Below, piece after piece: positions 1-6,350 of a stretch of 17,443 nt of DNA. Below the pieces are notes generated by a model. It was not told the origin of the DNA and searched no databases. It saw only the letters and a program-made list of their open reading frames with translations. Every line of letters starts with the position of its first letter. The stretch's first letter is position 1. The stretch is from Truepera sp. (GTDB lineage Bacteria > Deinococcota > Deinococci > Deinococcales > Trueperaceae), in contig JAGXSO010000017.1 of the NCBI GenBank assembly GCA_018333775.1, positions 1 through 17,443 on the forward strand, given 5' to 3'. The position numbers were made by a program, and so were the translations under genes.

Positions 1-782
1 TCGCCGAGCAGCAGCCAGGCAAAGAGTAGGCTGAATACCGGCACGCCGTAGAGAAAGGCCGTGACCAGTGTGACCGGCGCTTGCGAGAGGGCGTGGGCAA
101 AGAGCGCATAGGCCACTGCGGCAGGGAACAGTCCGATGTAGACCGCAGCCCAGATAGATGCTGTACCGGCAGTGGCGAGGTCGGCCGGGAGGCTAGGCAG
201 AAAGACCAACAGGGGGGCGGTTCCGCTCCAGGTGGCAAAGGCGGTTATCTCCACCGCGCCGTACTTGGCGAGCAGGCGCTTTTGCAGCACCACGAAGAAG
301 GCCGTTACCACCGAAGAGAGCAGGACCAAAAGGGCGTAGGGGTTGAAACCGGGCTGCGGGTCGTCGCCGATTGCGATGATGGCTACTCCCACAAAGGCGG
401 CGCTGATGCCGAGCCAGCCTAGCGGGGGCAGGCGCTCACCGAGCCAGAAGAGCGCCACCACCGCGGTTATCGCCGGAGCGGTAGCGATGATCAGGCTGGC
501 AGCGCCGGCGCTGACATGAAGCGAACCGTAGTTCAGCGCCAAATGGTAGATGGTGATTCCCAGTAACCCCAGCAGCAAGAACGAGGGCAGGTCAGCTCGA
601 GCGGGCATTAGCCGCTGGCGCGTTATTAGCAGATAGGGGACGAAGCTGGCCGAGGCTACCAGAAAGCGCAATAGCGTCAGGTTGGTGGCCGAGAAACCTT
701 CCAACCCCACCTTGATCAGGGGGAATGCCGACCCCCACAGCACACTTAGTCCGAGCAGAGTGACCAGCAGACGTGGACTCAT
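1..782 (-). CDS. EamA/DMT-family membrane transporter (partial, C-terminus off the window)
   Basis: A reading frame of about 260 codons starts at ATG 782-780 and stays open to the window edge, so the C-terminus is missing. The product is very hydrophobic. It starts MSPRLLVTLLGLSVLWGSAF, where the WG(S)AFP stretch in the first membrane helix is typical of EamA (DUF6) drug/metabolite exporters. A second WLGERLPPLGWLGI-type segment near residue 120, and another LLGE where the window cuts the gene, mark the ends of the two EamA repeats. About nine membrane segments are visible. The family exports amino acids, nucleosides or other small molecules; the substrate cannot be read from the sequence. 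The gene lies 54 nt downstream of hslO on the same strand. It has no Shine-Dalgarno sequence, but a TAGAGT box lies exactly 6 nt before the ATG, which suggests its own leaderless transcript. Confidence 0.85.
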   Translation of the reverse strand, partial: MSPRLLVTLLGLSVLWGSAFPLIKVGLEGFSATNLTLLRFLVASASFVPYLLITRQRLMPARADLPSFLLLGLLGITIYHLALNYGSLHVSAGAASLIIATAPAITAVVALFWLGERLPPLGWLGISAAFVGVAIIAIGDDPQPGFNPYALLVLLSSVVTAFFVVLQKRLLAKYGAVEITAFATWSGTAPLLVFLPSLPADLATAGTASIWAAVYIGLFPAAVAYALFAHALSQAPVTLVTAFLYGVPVFSLLFAWLLLG

Positions 783-788
783 GCTGCT

Positions 789-794
789 ACTCTA
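789..794 (-). promoter_or_regulatory. Candidate leaderless -10 box for the EamA transporter
   Basis: On the minus strand TAGAGT (TANNNT) is followed by 6 nt and then the transporter ATG. The spacing is identical to that at PP2C, gatA and the PIN toxin. The hexamer itself is a weak match, and no -35 element is evident. Confidence 0.35.
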
Positions 795-836
795 ACGCTG
801 CGCCGGAGAAGGAGCAAAATCTTGCCGTGCCGCGCC

Positions 837-1817
837 TTAGTTTGGCAGCTTCACGGCGCGGCCACAGGCGCAGAGCTCCTGCTCGCGAATGATCGTCTGC
901 TGGCCCTGGCGGTACCACAGGGTGCTGCAGTCGGGGCAGCGGAGCTCCTCGCGGCTGATGCTGCGAAGCTGCTCCGGGGTCAGCCAGCGCTTCTCGCCAC
1001 ACCAGTGGCAGACGGCCTCAGCGCCGCCGTCCTCAGCGATCATCGCCTCGCGTTCGGCGGGGCTGAAGTAGGCGATGGCCGTAAGCGCCTTTTGCTCACT
1101 ACAGCGGCAGTGAAACGACAGCGGGAGAGCGGTCTCTAGCGGGATAAACTCCAGCCCCCAACAGAGCTCCTCAAGGATCTCCAGCAGCGAGCGGTGCGCC
1201 ATAGCCTCGGTCAATTGAAAGGCCCGAACATTGGCTTCCAGTAGTGCCAGCGCTGCGTCGTCACAGCTGGGGAGCGCCTGGAGGAGCACGCCGCCGGCTC
1301 GCGTTACCCGTTCCTCTTCAAGGTAGACGCCTAGTAGCACCGCCGAGGCGATCTGCTCGGATTGCGCTAAAAAGACGGCGATATCCTCAGCGATTTCGCC
1401 GCTTGCCAGCGGCACGCTGCTGCTGTAGGGGTCGCCGTAGGGCGCGTGGGCACGGATCACTTGGAGGTCGCCGCCGGGGCCGAGTGCCCCACCGACATCG
1501 AGCTTGCCGTCGCTACGGGGCGGCAGATAGACCTCGGGGTTGGTAACGTAGCCGCGCACGGTGCCATCTAAACCGGCATCGGCAATCACCCCGCCCAGCG
1601 GGCCGCCGCCGCGCAAGCGCAGCGTTACGCGGTCTCGCGGGTTCTTAAGCAGCACGTGGGCAAGCGTCAGCGCGCCGGTTAAGGTGCGGCCTAACGCAGC
1701 GCTGGCGGTAGGGCTGGTCTGGTGACGCCTGGCCGCTTCCGCGACCAGCCTAGTGGTATCGGCGGCGATGATGCGCAGGCCTCCGCCTGCGGCCAGGCCG
1801 CGAAGTAAGTAGGACAT
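837..1817 (-). CDS. hslO: Redox-regulated chaperone Hsp33 with an extra C-terminal cysteine motif
   Basis: The 326-residue product matches Hsp33, a cytoplasmic holdase switched on by oxidation of a zinc-bound cysteine cluster. The N-terminal domain has the usual D-x-TR-L-V-E-A-A-R-x-H-x-x-SPTASAALGR region (residues 20-44) and a GxGPLGG-like loop (71-76). The canonical redox centre is present as CRC (Cys237, Cys239) and CHWC (Cys270, Cys273), with 30 residues between them as in the family. After this, where Hsp33 normally ends at about 290 residues, the protein continues with CPDC (Cys294, Cys297) and CAC (Cys316, Cys318), a second possible metal site. The ATG at 1817 has a GGGAG sequence 2 nt upstream, which is close spacing, and a TATACT box about 25 nt upstream. 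The gene follows coaD with a 62-nt gap. Identity is firm; the function of the tail is unknown. Confidence 0.93.
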   Translation of the reverse strand: MSYLLRGLAAGGGLRIIAADTTRLVAEAARRHQTSPTASAALGRTLTGALTLAHVLLKNPRDRVTLRLRGGGPLGGVIADAGLDGTVRGYVTNPEVYLPPRSDGKLDVGGALGPGGDLQVIRAHAPYGDPYSSSVPLASGEIAEDIAVFLAQSEQIASAVLLGVYLEEERVTRAGGVLLQALPSCDDAALALLEANVRAFQLTEAMAHRSLLEILEELCWGLEFIPLETALPLSFHCRCSEQKALTAIAYFSPAEREAMIAEDGGAEAVCHWCGEKRWLTPEQLRSISREELRCPDCSTLWYRQGQQTIIREQELCACGRAVKLPN

Positions 1818-1841
1818 AGCTCCCTTTCGTGCCCGCCGCTC

Positions 1842-1847
1842 AGTATA
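1842..1847 (-). promoter_or_regulatory. Candidate -10 box upstream of hslO
   Basis: TATACT on the minus strand lies 24 nt before the hslO ATG. Transcription would start near 1835, giving a leader of about 18 nt that includes the GGGAG ribosome site. No good -35 element is seen at 16-18 nt. This could let hslO be expressed independently of coaD. Confidence 0.4.
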
Positions 1848-1849
1848 GA

Positions 1850-1882
1850 TAGCTAGCGGCCTACTGCCGGTAAGGCTAGCTA
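1850..1882. repeat. Inverted repeat TAGCTAGC/GCTAGCTA between coaD and hslO
   Basis: Two perfect 8-nt arms (1850-1857 and 1875-1882) flank a 17-nt spacer and overlap the coaD stop codon. The repeat could form a hairpin in the coaD-hslO transcript or be an operator. No T-tract follows on either strand, so a standard terminator is not supported. Confidence 0.3.
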
Positions 1883-2362
1883 CGGGGCAAACTTGCTTTG
1901 CAGTGCGTCCAGGCTGGCCTGAGGGACTAGGCTGCTCACATCGGCGCCGAGGCTGGCTAGCTCCCGCACTCGCGAGCTTGATAGGTAAGACCAGCGGGTA
2001 GCGGTCATGATAAAGGTGGTTTCGACCTGGGGGTTGAGCTGGCGGTTGAGGTGGGCCATCTGCAACTCTACTTCGAAATCAGAGATAGCGCGTAGGCCCT
2101 TGACGATGACCCGCGCTCCAAGGGTGCTCATGTACGCTACCAGCAACCCCTCGAACTTGTCGCACTTGACGTTGGGGAGCCCTTTGGTGGCGGTGGCGAG
2201 GATCTCGAGGCGCTCGCTAACTGTAAACAAGGCGCTGTCCTTGAGCGGATTGTGCAGCACGGCTACCGTTAACCGGTCGAAGATGCCGCTAGCGCGCCGT
2301 ATCAGATCGACGTGACCGTTATGCAGTGGGTCGAAGCTACCGGGATAGACGGCATGGATCAT
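1880..2362 (-). CDS. coaD: Phosphopantetheine adenylyltransferase
   Basis: This 160-residue protein catalyses the fourth step of coenzyme A synthesis, joining 4'-phosphopantetheine and ATP to give dephospho-CoA and pyrophosphate. The N-terminus YPGSFDPLHNGH (residues 6-17) holds the nucleotidyltransferase HxGH motif (His14-His17). Lys41 in NPLKDS is the expected phosphate-binding lysine. GLRAISDFEVELQMAHLNRQL (near residue 90) and a YLSSSRVREL segment near residue 130, corresponding to the usual ISSTxVRE, complete the family pattern. Length is normal (about 160). The ATG lies 3 nt after the meaB stop, with no clear Shine-Dalgarno sequence, so translation is probably coupled to meaB. Confidence 0.97.
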   Translation of the reverse strand: MIHAVYPGSFDPLHNGHVDLIRRASGIFDRLTVAVLHNPLKDSALFTVSERLEILATATKGLPNVKCDKFEGLLVAYMSTLGARVIVKGLRAISDFEVELQMAHLNRQLNPQVETTFIMTATRWSYLSSSRVRELASLGADVSSLVPQASLDALQSKFAP

Positions 2363-2365
2363 AAG

Positions 2366-3295
2366 CTAGTCTAGCAGCTTGGCAATCAACGCCTCGGGTG
2401 TCAGCTCGCTCAGCCAAGCCGCCTCGAGCCAGGTGTCGTCGCGGGCCATCAGCCGCTGGCGCAGGGTCGCGGTCAGCAGGGTGGCTAGCTCGAGCCGAGC
2501 GCGGGAGAGCCGGCGCTGCCCCAGCCCGCTTTGCGCCAGATAGGCGCGGTGCTCGGCGATGTGCGCGGCTAGCTCCGCAATGCCGGTGCCATCGGTGGCC
2601 ACGGTCGGGACCAGCGGCGGCAACCAGCCGGCAGCGGGGGCGAGCTCGAGCGCCGCTTGCACCTCGCGTTGCAGTTTAGGCCCGCCCGGCTGATCGTACT
2701 TGTTGAGGGCGAAGATATCGGCTACTTCCATGATCCCGGCCTTAAAAGCCTGCACCCCATCGCCCTGACCGGGCGTCAGCACCACCACCGTGGTATCGGC
2801 TACGGCGGCGATCTCCACCTCCGACTGGCCAACCCCGACGGTCTCGATGAAGATAGTGTCGAACCCGCTGGCATCGAGCAGCGTTGCCGCTTGCAGGGTC
2901 GAGGCCGCTAAGCCGCCCAAATGCCCGCGGGTGGCCATCGAGCGGATAAAGACCGCCCGGTCTTGATGCCAGCGCAGCATCCGGATGCGGTCACCCAGGA
3001 TCGCCCCGCCCGAGAAAGGGCTGGTCGGGTCTACCGCTAAGACCGCTACTCGCTCCCCGGCGGCTCGAGCCACCCCGATCAGCTTATCGGTCAGCGTGCT
3101 CTTGCCGCTCCCCGGCGCGCCAGTAATGCCGATTAAGCGCGCCCGGCCGGCTTGGGGTCGCGCTGCCCGCAGCAGCGCCTGGCCCTCGCCACGGCTGCTC
3201 TCCAGCAGGCTGATAGCCCTGGCTAGCGCGCGCTCATCGCGGTTTAGCACCCTAGTGAGGAGATCGTTAGTGGGGAGATCGTTGCCGCTAGCCAT
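2366..3295 (-). CDS. meaB: MeaB/ArgK-type GTPase, methylmalonyl-CoA mutase chaperone
   Basis: The 309-residue protein is a G3E-family P-loop GTPase that protects and reloads adenosylcobalamin-dependent methylmalonyl-CoA mutase. It has Walker A GAPGSGKST (residues 59-67), the family signature DPTSPFSGGAILGDR (89-103), RSMATRGHLGGLA (118-130), ETVGVGQSE (151-159) and the guanine-recognition NKYD (198-201). Length is typical. The ATG at 3295 is preceded by a GGGAGAGG ribosome site, and 24 nt separate it from the PP2C stop. Neither mutase subunit is in this window, so the partner must be encoded elsewhere. Older annotations call such proteins ArgK (LAO/AO transport kinase), but that name is not supported by this pattern. 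Confidence 0.95.
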   Translation of the reverse strand: MASGNDLPTNDLLTRVLNRDERALARAISLLESSRGEGQALLRAARPQAGRARLIGITGAPGSGKSTLTDKLIGVARAAGERVAVLAVDPTSPFSGGAILGDRIRMLRWHQDRAVFIRSMATRGHLGGLAASTLQAATLLDASGFDTIFIETVGVGQSEVEIAAVADTTVVVLTPGQGDGVQAFKAGIMEVADIFALNKYDQPGGPKLQREVQAALELAPAAGWLPPLVPTVATDGTGIAELAAHIAEHRAYLAQSGLGQRRLSRARLELATLLTATLRQRLMARDDTWLEAAWLSELTPEALIAKLLD

Positions 3296-3319
3296 GAGAA
3301 AAAGCCTCTCCCTTAGGGG

Positions 3320-4282
3320 CTAGAAAAGGCCAAAATAGACGAACAGCAGCAGCAGTGCGCCGCAGGCCGCCAGCCAGAAGCGGTAGGGGTACCAGCTCTG
3401 GCGGCGCAGTCGGGACAGCCAATCCTGGGCTGGATAGGCCTCCGCTACCTGGCGAATGCCGCTCAGCGTGCCGCGCAGCTCGACCGAGGCCGGTTTGCTC
3501 GGTAAGGCGTAGGGCTTGGGGCGCACCTCGACCTGCTCGACAAAGAGGGCGATGGCCGAGAGGTTGTCAGGGCTGCCGCGCTCGTTGGCGCGCTGCATCA
3601 GCCGGCTAACAGCTTCCTCTGGCGGGTAGCGGCTGACTATCTCCAGGAGCTGTGCGTCGCTAAGCAACATGCTGATGCCGTCGCTACACACCAGTATCCG
3701 GTCGCCGGAGCGCACCGTAAAGTGGTCGATGTCAAGCTTGATCTCGGGCAGCGCCCCCAGCGCGTTGGTGATCACGTTGCGCCAGCGGTGGCGCTTGGCC
3801 TCGTCCTCGGTCAGCACGCCTTGCCGTACCCGATCGGCGACCCAGCTGTGATCTTGGGTTAGCTGCGCGATGGTGCCATCGCGGATTAAGTAGGCTCGCG
3901 AGTCGCCGATATGGCCTACTAGCCCCACCTGATCATCGATCAGCACTATGGTTAGGGTAGTTCCCATACCCTGGTGCTCAGGGTGCTGGTGGGCGTAGTC
4001 GTAGATCTCCAGATTGGCGGCTTGCACCGCCTTGGCAATAGCGATAGGCGGATGCACCCAGCCGGTGGCCAGTTCGCGGCTGATGATGGTTATCGCCTTC
4101 TGGCTGGCTACCTCGCCGGTGTTGTGGCCGCCCATGCCATCAGCCACTACCGCCAGCACGCCGCTCGCCAGGCGGTCCACGAACACGCTGTCCTGGTTGA
4201 TAGCTCGCACCCGGCCGGGCTGGGTAGCGCCCGCAATGTGTACCCGGGTGCCGGAGGTTGGTGGGGTGGCCGCGCGCGTCAT
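3320..4282 (-). CDS. PP2C-type protein serine/threonine phosphatase with C-terminal membrane anchor
   Basis: The 320-residue protein has all the PP2C (PPM) motifs: RAINQDS (26-32), VADGMGGH (46-53), GMGTTL (105-110), GDSRAY (126-131), DHSWV (144-148), CSDG (199-202) and GSPDN (236-240). Asp31, Asp48, Asp201 and Asp239 are the expected Mn/Mg ligands. The catalytic domain ends near residue 250. A charged linker follows, then one membrane helix at about 302-320, so the domain should face the cytoplasm, tethered by its tail. Bacterial enzymes of this type usually reverse Hanks-type Ser/Thr kinases; no kinase gene is nearby. The gene heads the minus-strand run toward meaB and coaD. A perfect TATAAT box lies exactly 6 nt before the ATG, implying leaderless translation. 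Confidence 0.93.
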   Translation of the reverse strand: MTRAATPPTSGTRVHIAGATQPGRVRAINQDSVFVDRLASGVLAVVADGMGGHNTGEVASQKAITIISRELATGWVHPPIAIAKAVQAANLEIYDYAHQHPEHQGMGTTLTIVLIDDQVGLVGHIGDSRAYLIRDGTIAQLTQDHSWVADRVRQGVLTEDEAKRHRWRNVITNALGALPEIKLDIDHFTVRSGDRILVCSDGISMLLSDAQLLEIVSRYPPEEAVSRLMQRANERGSPDNLSAIALFVEQVEVRPKPYALPSKPASVELRGTLSGIRQVAEAYPAQDWLSRLRRQSWYPYRFWLAACGALLLLFVYFGLF

Positions 4283-4288
4283 GGCTTG

Positions 4289-4294
4289 ATTATA
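4289..4294 (-). promoter_or_regulatory. TATAAT -10 box for leaderless PP2C transcript
   Basis: A consensus TATAAT on the minus strand is followed by 6 nt and the PP2C ATG. Transcription would begin at or next to the start codon. No convincing -35 element is visible. It shares a 73-bp divergent region with the gatA promoter. Confidence 0.6.
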
Positions 4295-4343
4295 GCGATT
4301 GGGGAAGTTCGTGCGGGACGAAACAGTTCACACTTGGCTGCGG

Positions 4344-4349
4344 TATACT
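4344..4349 (+). promoter_or_regulatory. TATACT -10 box for leaderless gatA transcript
   Basis: TATACT is followed by 6 nt and the gatA ATG at 4356, the same spacing as for PP2C on the opposite strand. Only a poor Shine-Dalgarno match (AGG) is present, which fits leaderless initiation. Confidence 0.55.
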
Positions 4350-4355
4350 ACCAGG

Positions 4356-5792
4356 ATGCTTGCTGCTAGCCTTGCTGAGTATGTGCGCACAGGCCGCGTG
4401 AGTGCCGAGGAGGTTACCATTGAGGCACTTGAGCGTGCCGAAGCCCAGGCTGATCTCAACCTGTTCATCACCATCGCCCACCAGGCGGCCCTAGGCCGCG
4501 CCCGTGAGCTTGATGCGCGCCGCCAAGCGGGTGAGGAGCTGGGCCCCTTGGCGGGGGTGCCGATAGTGGTCAAAGACAATATCTGCACCGCCGGGCTGCG
4601 CACGACGGCGGCCTCCGCCAGCTTGGCCGAGTTCGTGCCGCCTTACAGCGCCACGGTGGTCAGGCGGCTCGAGCAGGCCGGGGCGGTGGTCATCGCTAAG
4701 AGCAACTGTGATGAGTTTGGGATGGGGAGCAGTAACGAGCGGTCCTACTTCGGTCCGGCCAAGAACCCCTGGGATGCTAGCCGCGTGCCGGGGGGCTCCT
4801 CAGGTGGCTCAGCGGCAGCAGTGGCAGCCGGGGTGGTGCCGCTGGCTTTGGGCACCGATACCGGCGGCTCGGTGCGCCAACCGGCCAGCTTTTGCGGCGT
4901 GTTGGGCTTTAAGCCCACCTACGGGCGGCTCTCGCGCTACGGCGTGATCGCCTTTGCTAGCTCGCTCGAGCAGGTCGGAGTGCTGGCCCAGAGCAGCCAG
5001 GATGTGGCGCTGGCCATGGCGGTGATGGCCGGAGTTGACCCGCTGGATGCCACCACGCTAGCCCAGGACCCTTCCGAGTTTAACGCCCAAGCCGAAGCCA
5101 AACCCAGCCTAGCGGGGCTGCGGGTCGGGGTCGTGGCTGAGCTGTCCAACGAGGGCAACAGCCCTGGGGTGCGCGCGGCGCTAGCGCGCGTTAAGACCGA
5201 GCTAAGCGAGCTGGGCGCGGAGCTTGGCGAGGTGTCGCTGCCGAGTGCCCGCTACGGCATTGCGGCCTACTACCTGGTGGCTACTGCTGAAGCCAGCAGC
5301 AACCTGGCCCGCTTTGACGGGATGCTAATTGGCTCGCGGATAGGGGACAACGCGCTAGGGCAGGCCGCGGTCATGCAGCGCTCGCGCGGAGCGGGCTTTG
5401 GCGCCGAGGTGCGGCGGCGCATCTTGATGGGTACCTACGCCCTCTCAGCCGGTTATTACCACGCTTACTACGGCAAGGCGCTCAAGGTCAGGCGGCTGAT
5501 TGCTGATGAGCTTAACCAAGCCTTCACCCGCTTTGACGTGCTGCTCACCCCGACCTCGCCCACCCCCGCCTATCCGCTGGGAGCGAAAGTCGACCCGCTG
5601 GCGATGTATCTTGATGACCTCAACACCGTGCTGGCGAACTTGGCGGGCCTGCCCGCGCTGAGCGTGCCAGCCGGGCTAGCCGAGGACGGCCTGCCCTGCG
5701 GCGTGCAGCTGTTGGCGCCGGCACTTGGTGACGTGCGGCTATTGGCGATGGCTCGAGCCCTCGAACCTCTACCCGGCCAGGGCGATCTGTGA
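4356..5792 (+). CDS. gatA: Asp-tRNA(Asn)/Glu-tRNA(Gln) amidotransferase subunit A
   Basis: The 478-residue protein is the glutaminase subunit of GatCAB. It releases ammonia that GatB uses to convert Glu-tRNA(Gln) and/or Asp-tRNA(Asn) to the amidated forms. The amidase-signature triad is visible as Lys73 (in PIVVKDNI), Ser148 (cis-Ser, PGGSSGGS) and Ser172 (nucleophile, GTDTGGSVRQPASFCG). Spacings of 75 and 24 residues are those of characterised GatA enzymes. The frame opens further upstream (from 4299), but homologues begin at MLAASLAEYV and the -10 box at 4344-4349 lies inside that extension, so ATG 4356 is chosen. gatB and gatC are not in the window, so the subunits are unlinked here. It is followed after 57 nt by the rpmH/rnpA cluster. 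Confidence 0.96.
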   Translation: MLAASLAEYVRTGRVSAEEVTIEALERAEAQADLNLFITIAHQAALGRARELDARRQAGEELGPLAGVPIVVKDNICTAGLRTTAASASLAEFVPPYSATVVRRLEQAGAVVIAKSNCDEFGMGSSNERSYFGPAKNPWDASRVPGGSSGGSAAAVAAGVVPLALGTDTGGSVRQPASFCGVLGFKPTYGRLSRYGVIAFASSLEQVGVLAQSSQDVALAMAVMAGVDPLDATTLAQDPSEFNAQAEAKPSLAGLRVGVVAELSNEGNSPGVRAALARVKTELSELGAELGEVSLPSARYGIAAYYLVATAEASSNLARFDGMLIGSRIGDNALGQAAVMQRSRGAGFGAEVRRRILMGTYALSAGYYHAYYGKALKVRRLIADELNQAFTRFDVLLTPTSPTPAYPLGAKVDPLAMYLDDLNTVLANLAGLPALSVPAGLAEDGLPCGVQLLAPALGDVRLLAMARALEPLPGQGDL

Positions 5793-5803
5793 TAGCATCT
5801 TAC

Positions 5804-5823
5804 GGCTTGTTTTCATGCAAGCC
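5804..5823 (+). terminator. Weak hairpin between gatA and rpmH
   Basis: GGCTTG and CAAGCC form a 6-bp stem around an 8-nt loop, starting 11 nt after the gatA stop. Only TT follows, so it is at best a weak terminator or attenuator; it could also be part of the rpmH leader. Confidence 0.25.
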
Positions 5824-5848
5824 TTACCACCTAGCTAACCTCAAGCGC

Positions 5849-5854
5849 TATGCT
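5849..5854 (+). promoter_or_regulatory. Possible -10 box (TATGCT) overlapping the upstream rnpA ATG
   Basis: TATGCT matches the -10 boxes used elsewhere in this window. A TTACCA at 5824-5829 is a possible -35, but at a long 19-nt spacing. Transcription from here would start near 5861, so the ATG at 5850 and most of the AAAGGAG ribosome site would be left out of the message. The match may therefore be fortuitous. Confidence 0.25.
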
Positions 5855-6350
5855 AAAAGGAGTGAACCGTGAAACGCACCTACCAACCGAATCGGCGCAA
5901 GCGCGCCAAGACGCACGGCTTTCGCGCCCGCATGAAAACGGCGGCGGGCCGCAATGTGATCAAGCGCCGCCGCGCCAAGGGCCGCAGCCGCCTCTCGGTC
6001 TCCGACGCTTAAGCCCTGGCCTGCGCTCCCTTAGGGGCGATGCTGCCTTCCAGCGCCTGCGCCGGGGACGGACGGGCCACGCTGCTACCGTAGGTGTTCG
6101 TTGGTTGCCCGGTCGCGAAGAGGGGGTACGGGTAGGTATTGTGGTCAGCAAGAAAGTGGGTAAGGCTGTGCTCAGAAACCGGGTTAGGCGGCGCCTGCGC
6201 GAGGCATTGCGCGCCTTGCTGAGCGGACCGGAGTGGTCTAGGACGGCGGCCGAGCTGTTGGTGGTGGCCAAACCCGAAGCGGCCCAGGCTGACTACCAAC
6301 AGCTGGCCAGGGATTTGCGCGGGGCGCTTAAGAAAGGAAAGCTATTATGA
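5850..6350 (+). CDS. rnpA: RNase P protein component, long form enclosing rpmH
   Basis: RnpA binds the RNase P RNA and supports 5' maturation of tRNA precursors. The conserved core begins near residue 60 ([15 protein letters not shown]), followed by [15 protein letters not shown] and the [10 protein letters not shown] signature of the family. Ahead of it lie about 58 Pro/Gln/Gly/Arg-rich residues encoded by the DNA that encodes L34 in another frame. No ATG, GTG or TTG occurs in this frame between codon 5 and a TTG at codon 86 inside the core, so the extension is needed unless a rare start (for example CTG at codon 58) is used. Two starts are possible: ATG 5850 (166 residues) or GTG 5862 (162 residues, only 7 nt before the rpmH start, closer to the Thermus layout). 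Neither has a good ribosome site of its own. The stop overlaps the yidD start (ATGA). Confidence 0.88.
   Translation: MLKGVNRETHLPTESAQARQDARLSRPHENGGGPQCDQAPPRQGPQPPLGLRRLSPGLRSLRGDAAFQRLRRGRTGHAATVGVRWLPGREEGVRVGIVVSKKVGKAVLRNRVRRRLREALRALLSGPEWSRTAAELLVVAKPEAAQADYQQLARDLRGALKKGKLL
5856..5862 (+). promoter_or_regulatory. Ribosome binding site of rpmH (AAAGGAG)
   Basis: AAAGGAG ends 6 nt before the rpmH GTG at 5869, ideal spacing. It lies inside the 5' end of the rnpA frame and its last base is the first base of the alternative rnpA start GTG 5862. The two initiations therefore cannot be independent. Confidence 0.75.
5869..6012 (+). CDS. rpmH: 50S ribosomal protein L34, nested in rnpA
   Basis: A 47-codon frame reads [20 protein letters not shown] and continues with the L34 pattern [19 protein letters not shown], which is diagnostic. 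The basic protein sits in the 50S subunit, packed among the rRNA helices. Start is GTG at 5869, with AAAGGAG 6 nt upstream; stop TAA is 6010-6012. The whole gene lies inside the rnpA frame, shifted by one base. Length is within the usual 44-50 residues. It opens the rpmH-rnpA-yidD-yidC-jag cluster. Confidence 0.95.
   Translation: MKRTYQPNRRKRAKTHGFRARMKTAAGRNVIKRRRAKGRSRLSVSDA

Noticed and set aside
81..422. 113-codon plus-strand frame opposite the EamA gene
   Set aside because: Low-complexity Gly/Arg-rich product in antisense to a clear transporter; no ribosome site.
1..3360. Frequent CTAG tetranucleotides (about 18 by eye in this stretch)
   Set aside because: Only modestly above a random expectation for the base composition and not arranged as a repeat; notable only because many bacteria avoid CTAG. 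A genome-wide count would be needed.
4299..4355. 19-codon upstream extension of the gatA frame
   Set aside because: It contains the likely -10 box, is not GatA-like and has no ribosome site; ATG 4356 fits the family start and the 6-nt promoter spacing.
5960..6299. Minus-strand frames opposite rpmH/rnpA
   Set aside because: GC-rich shadows of real genes with no family resemblance.
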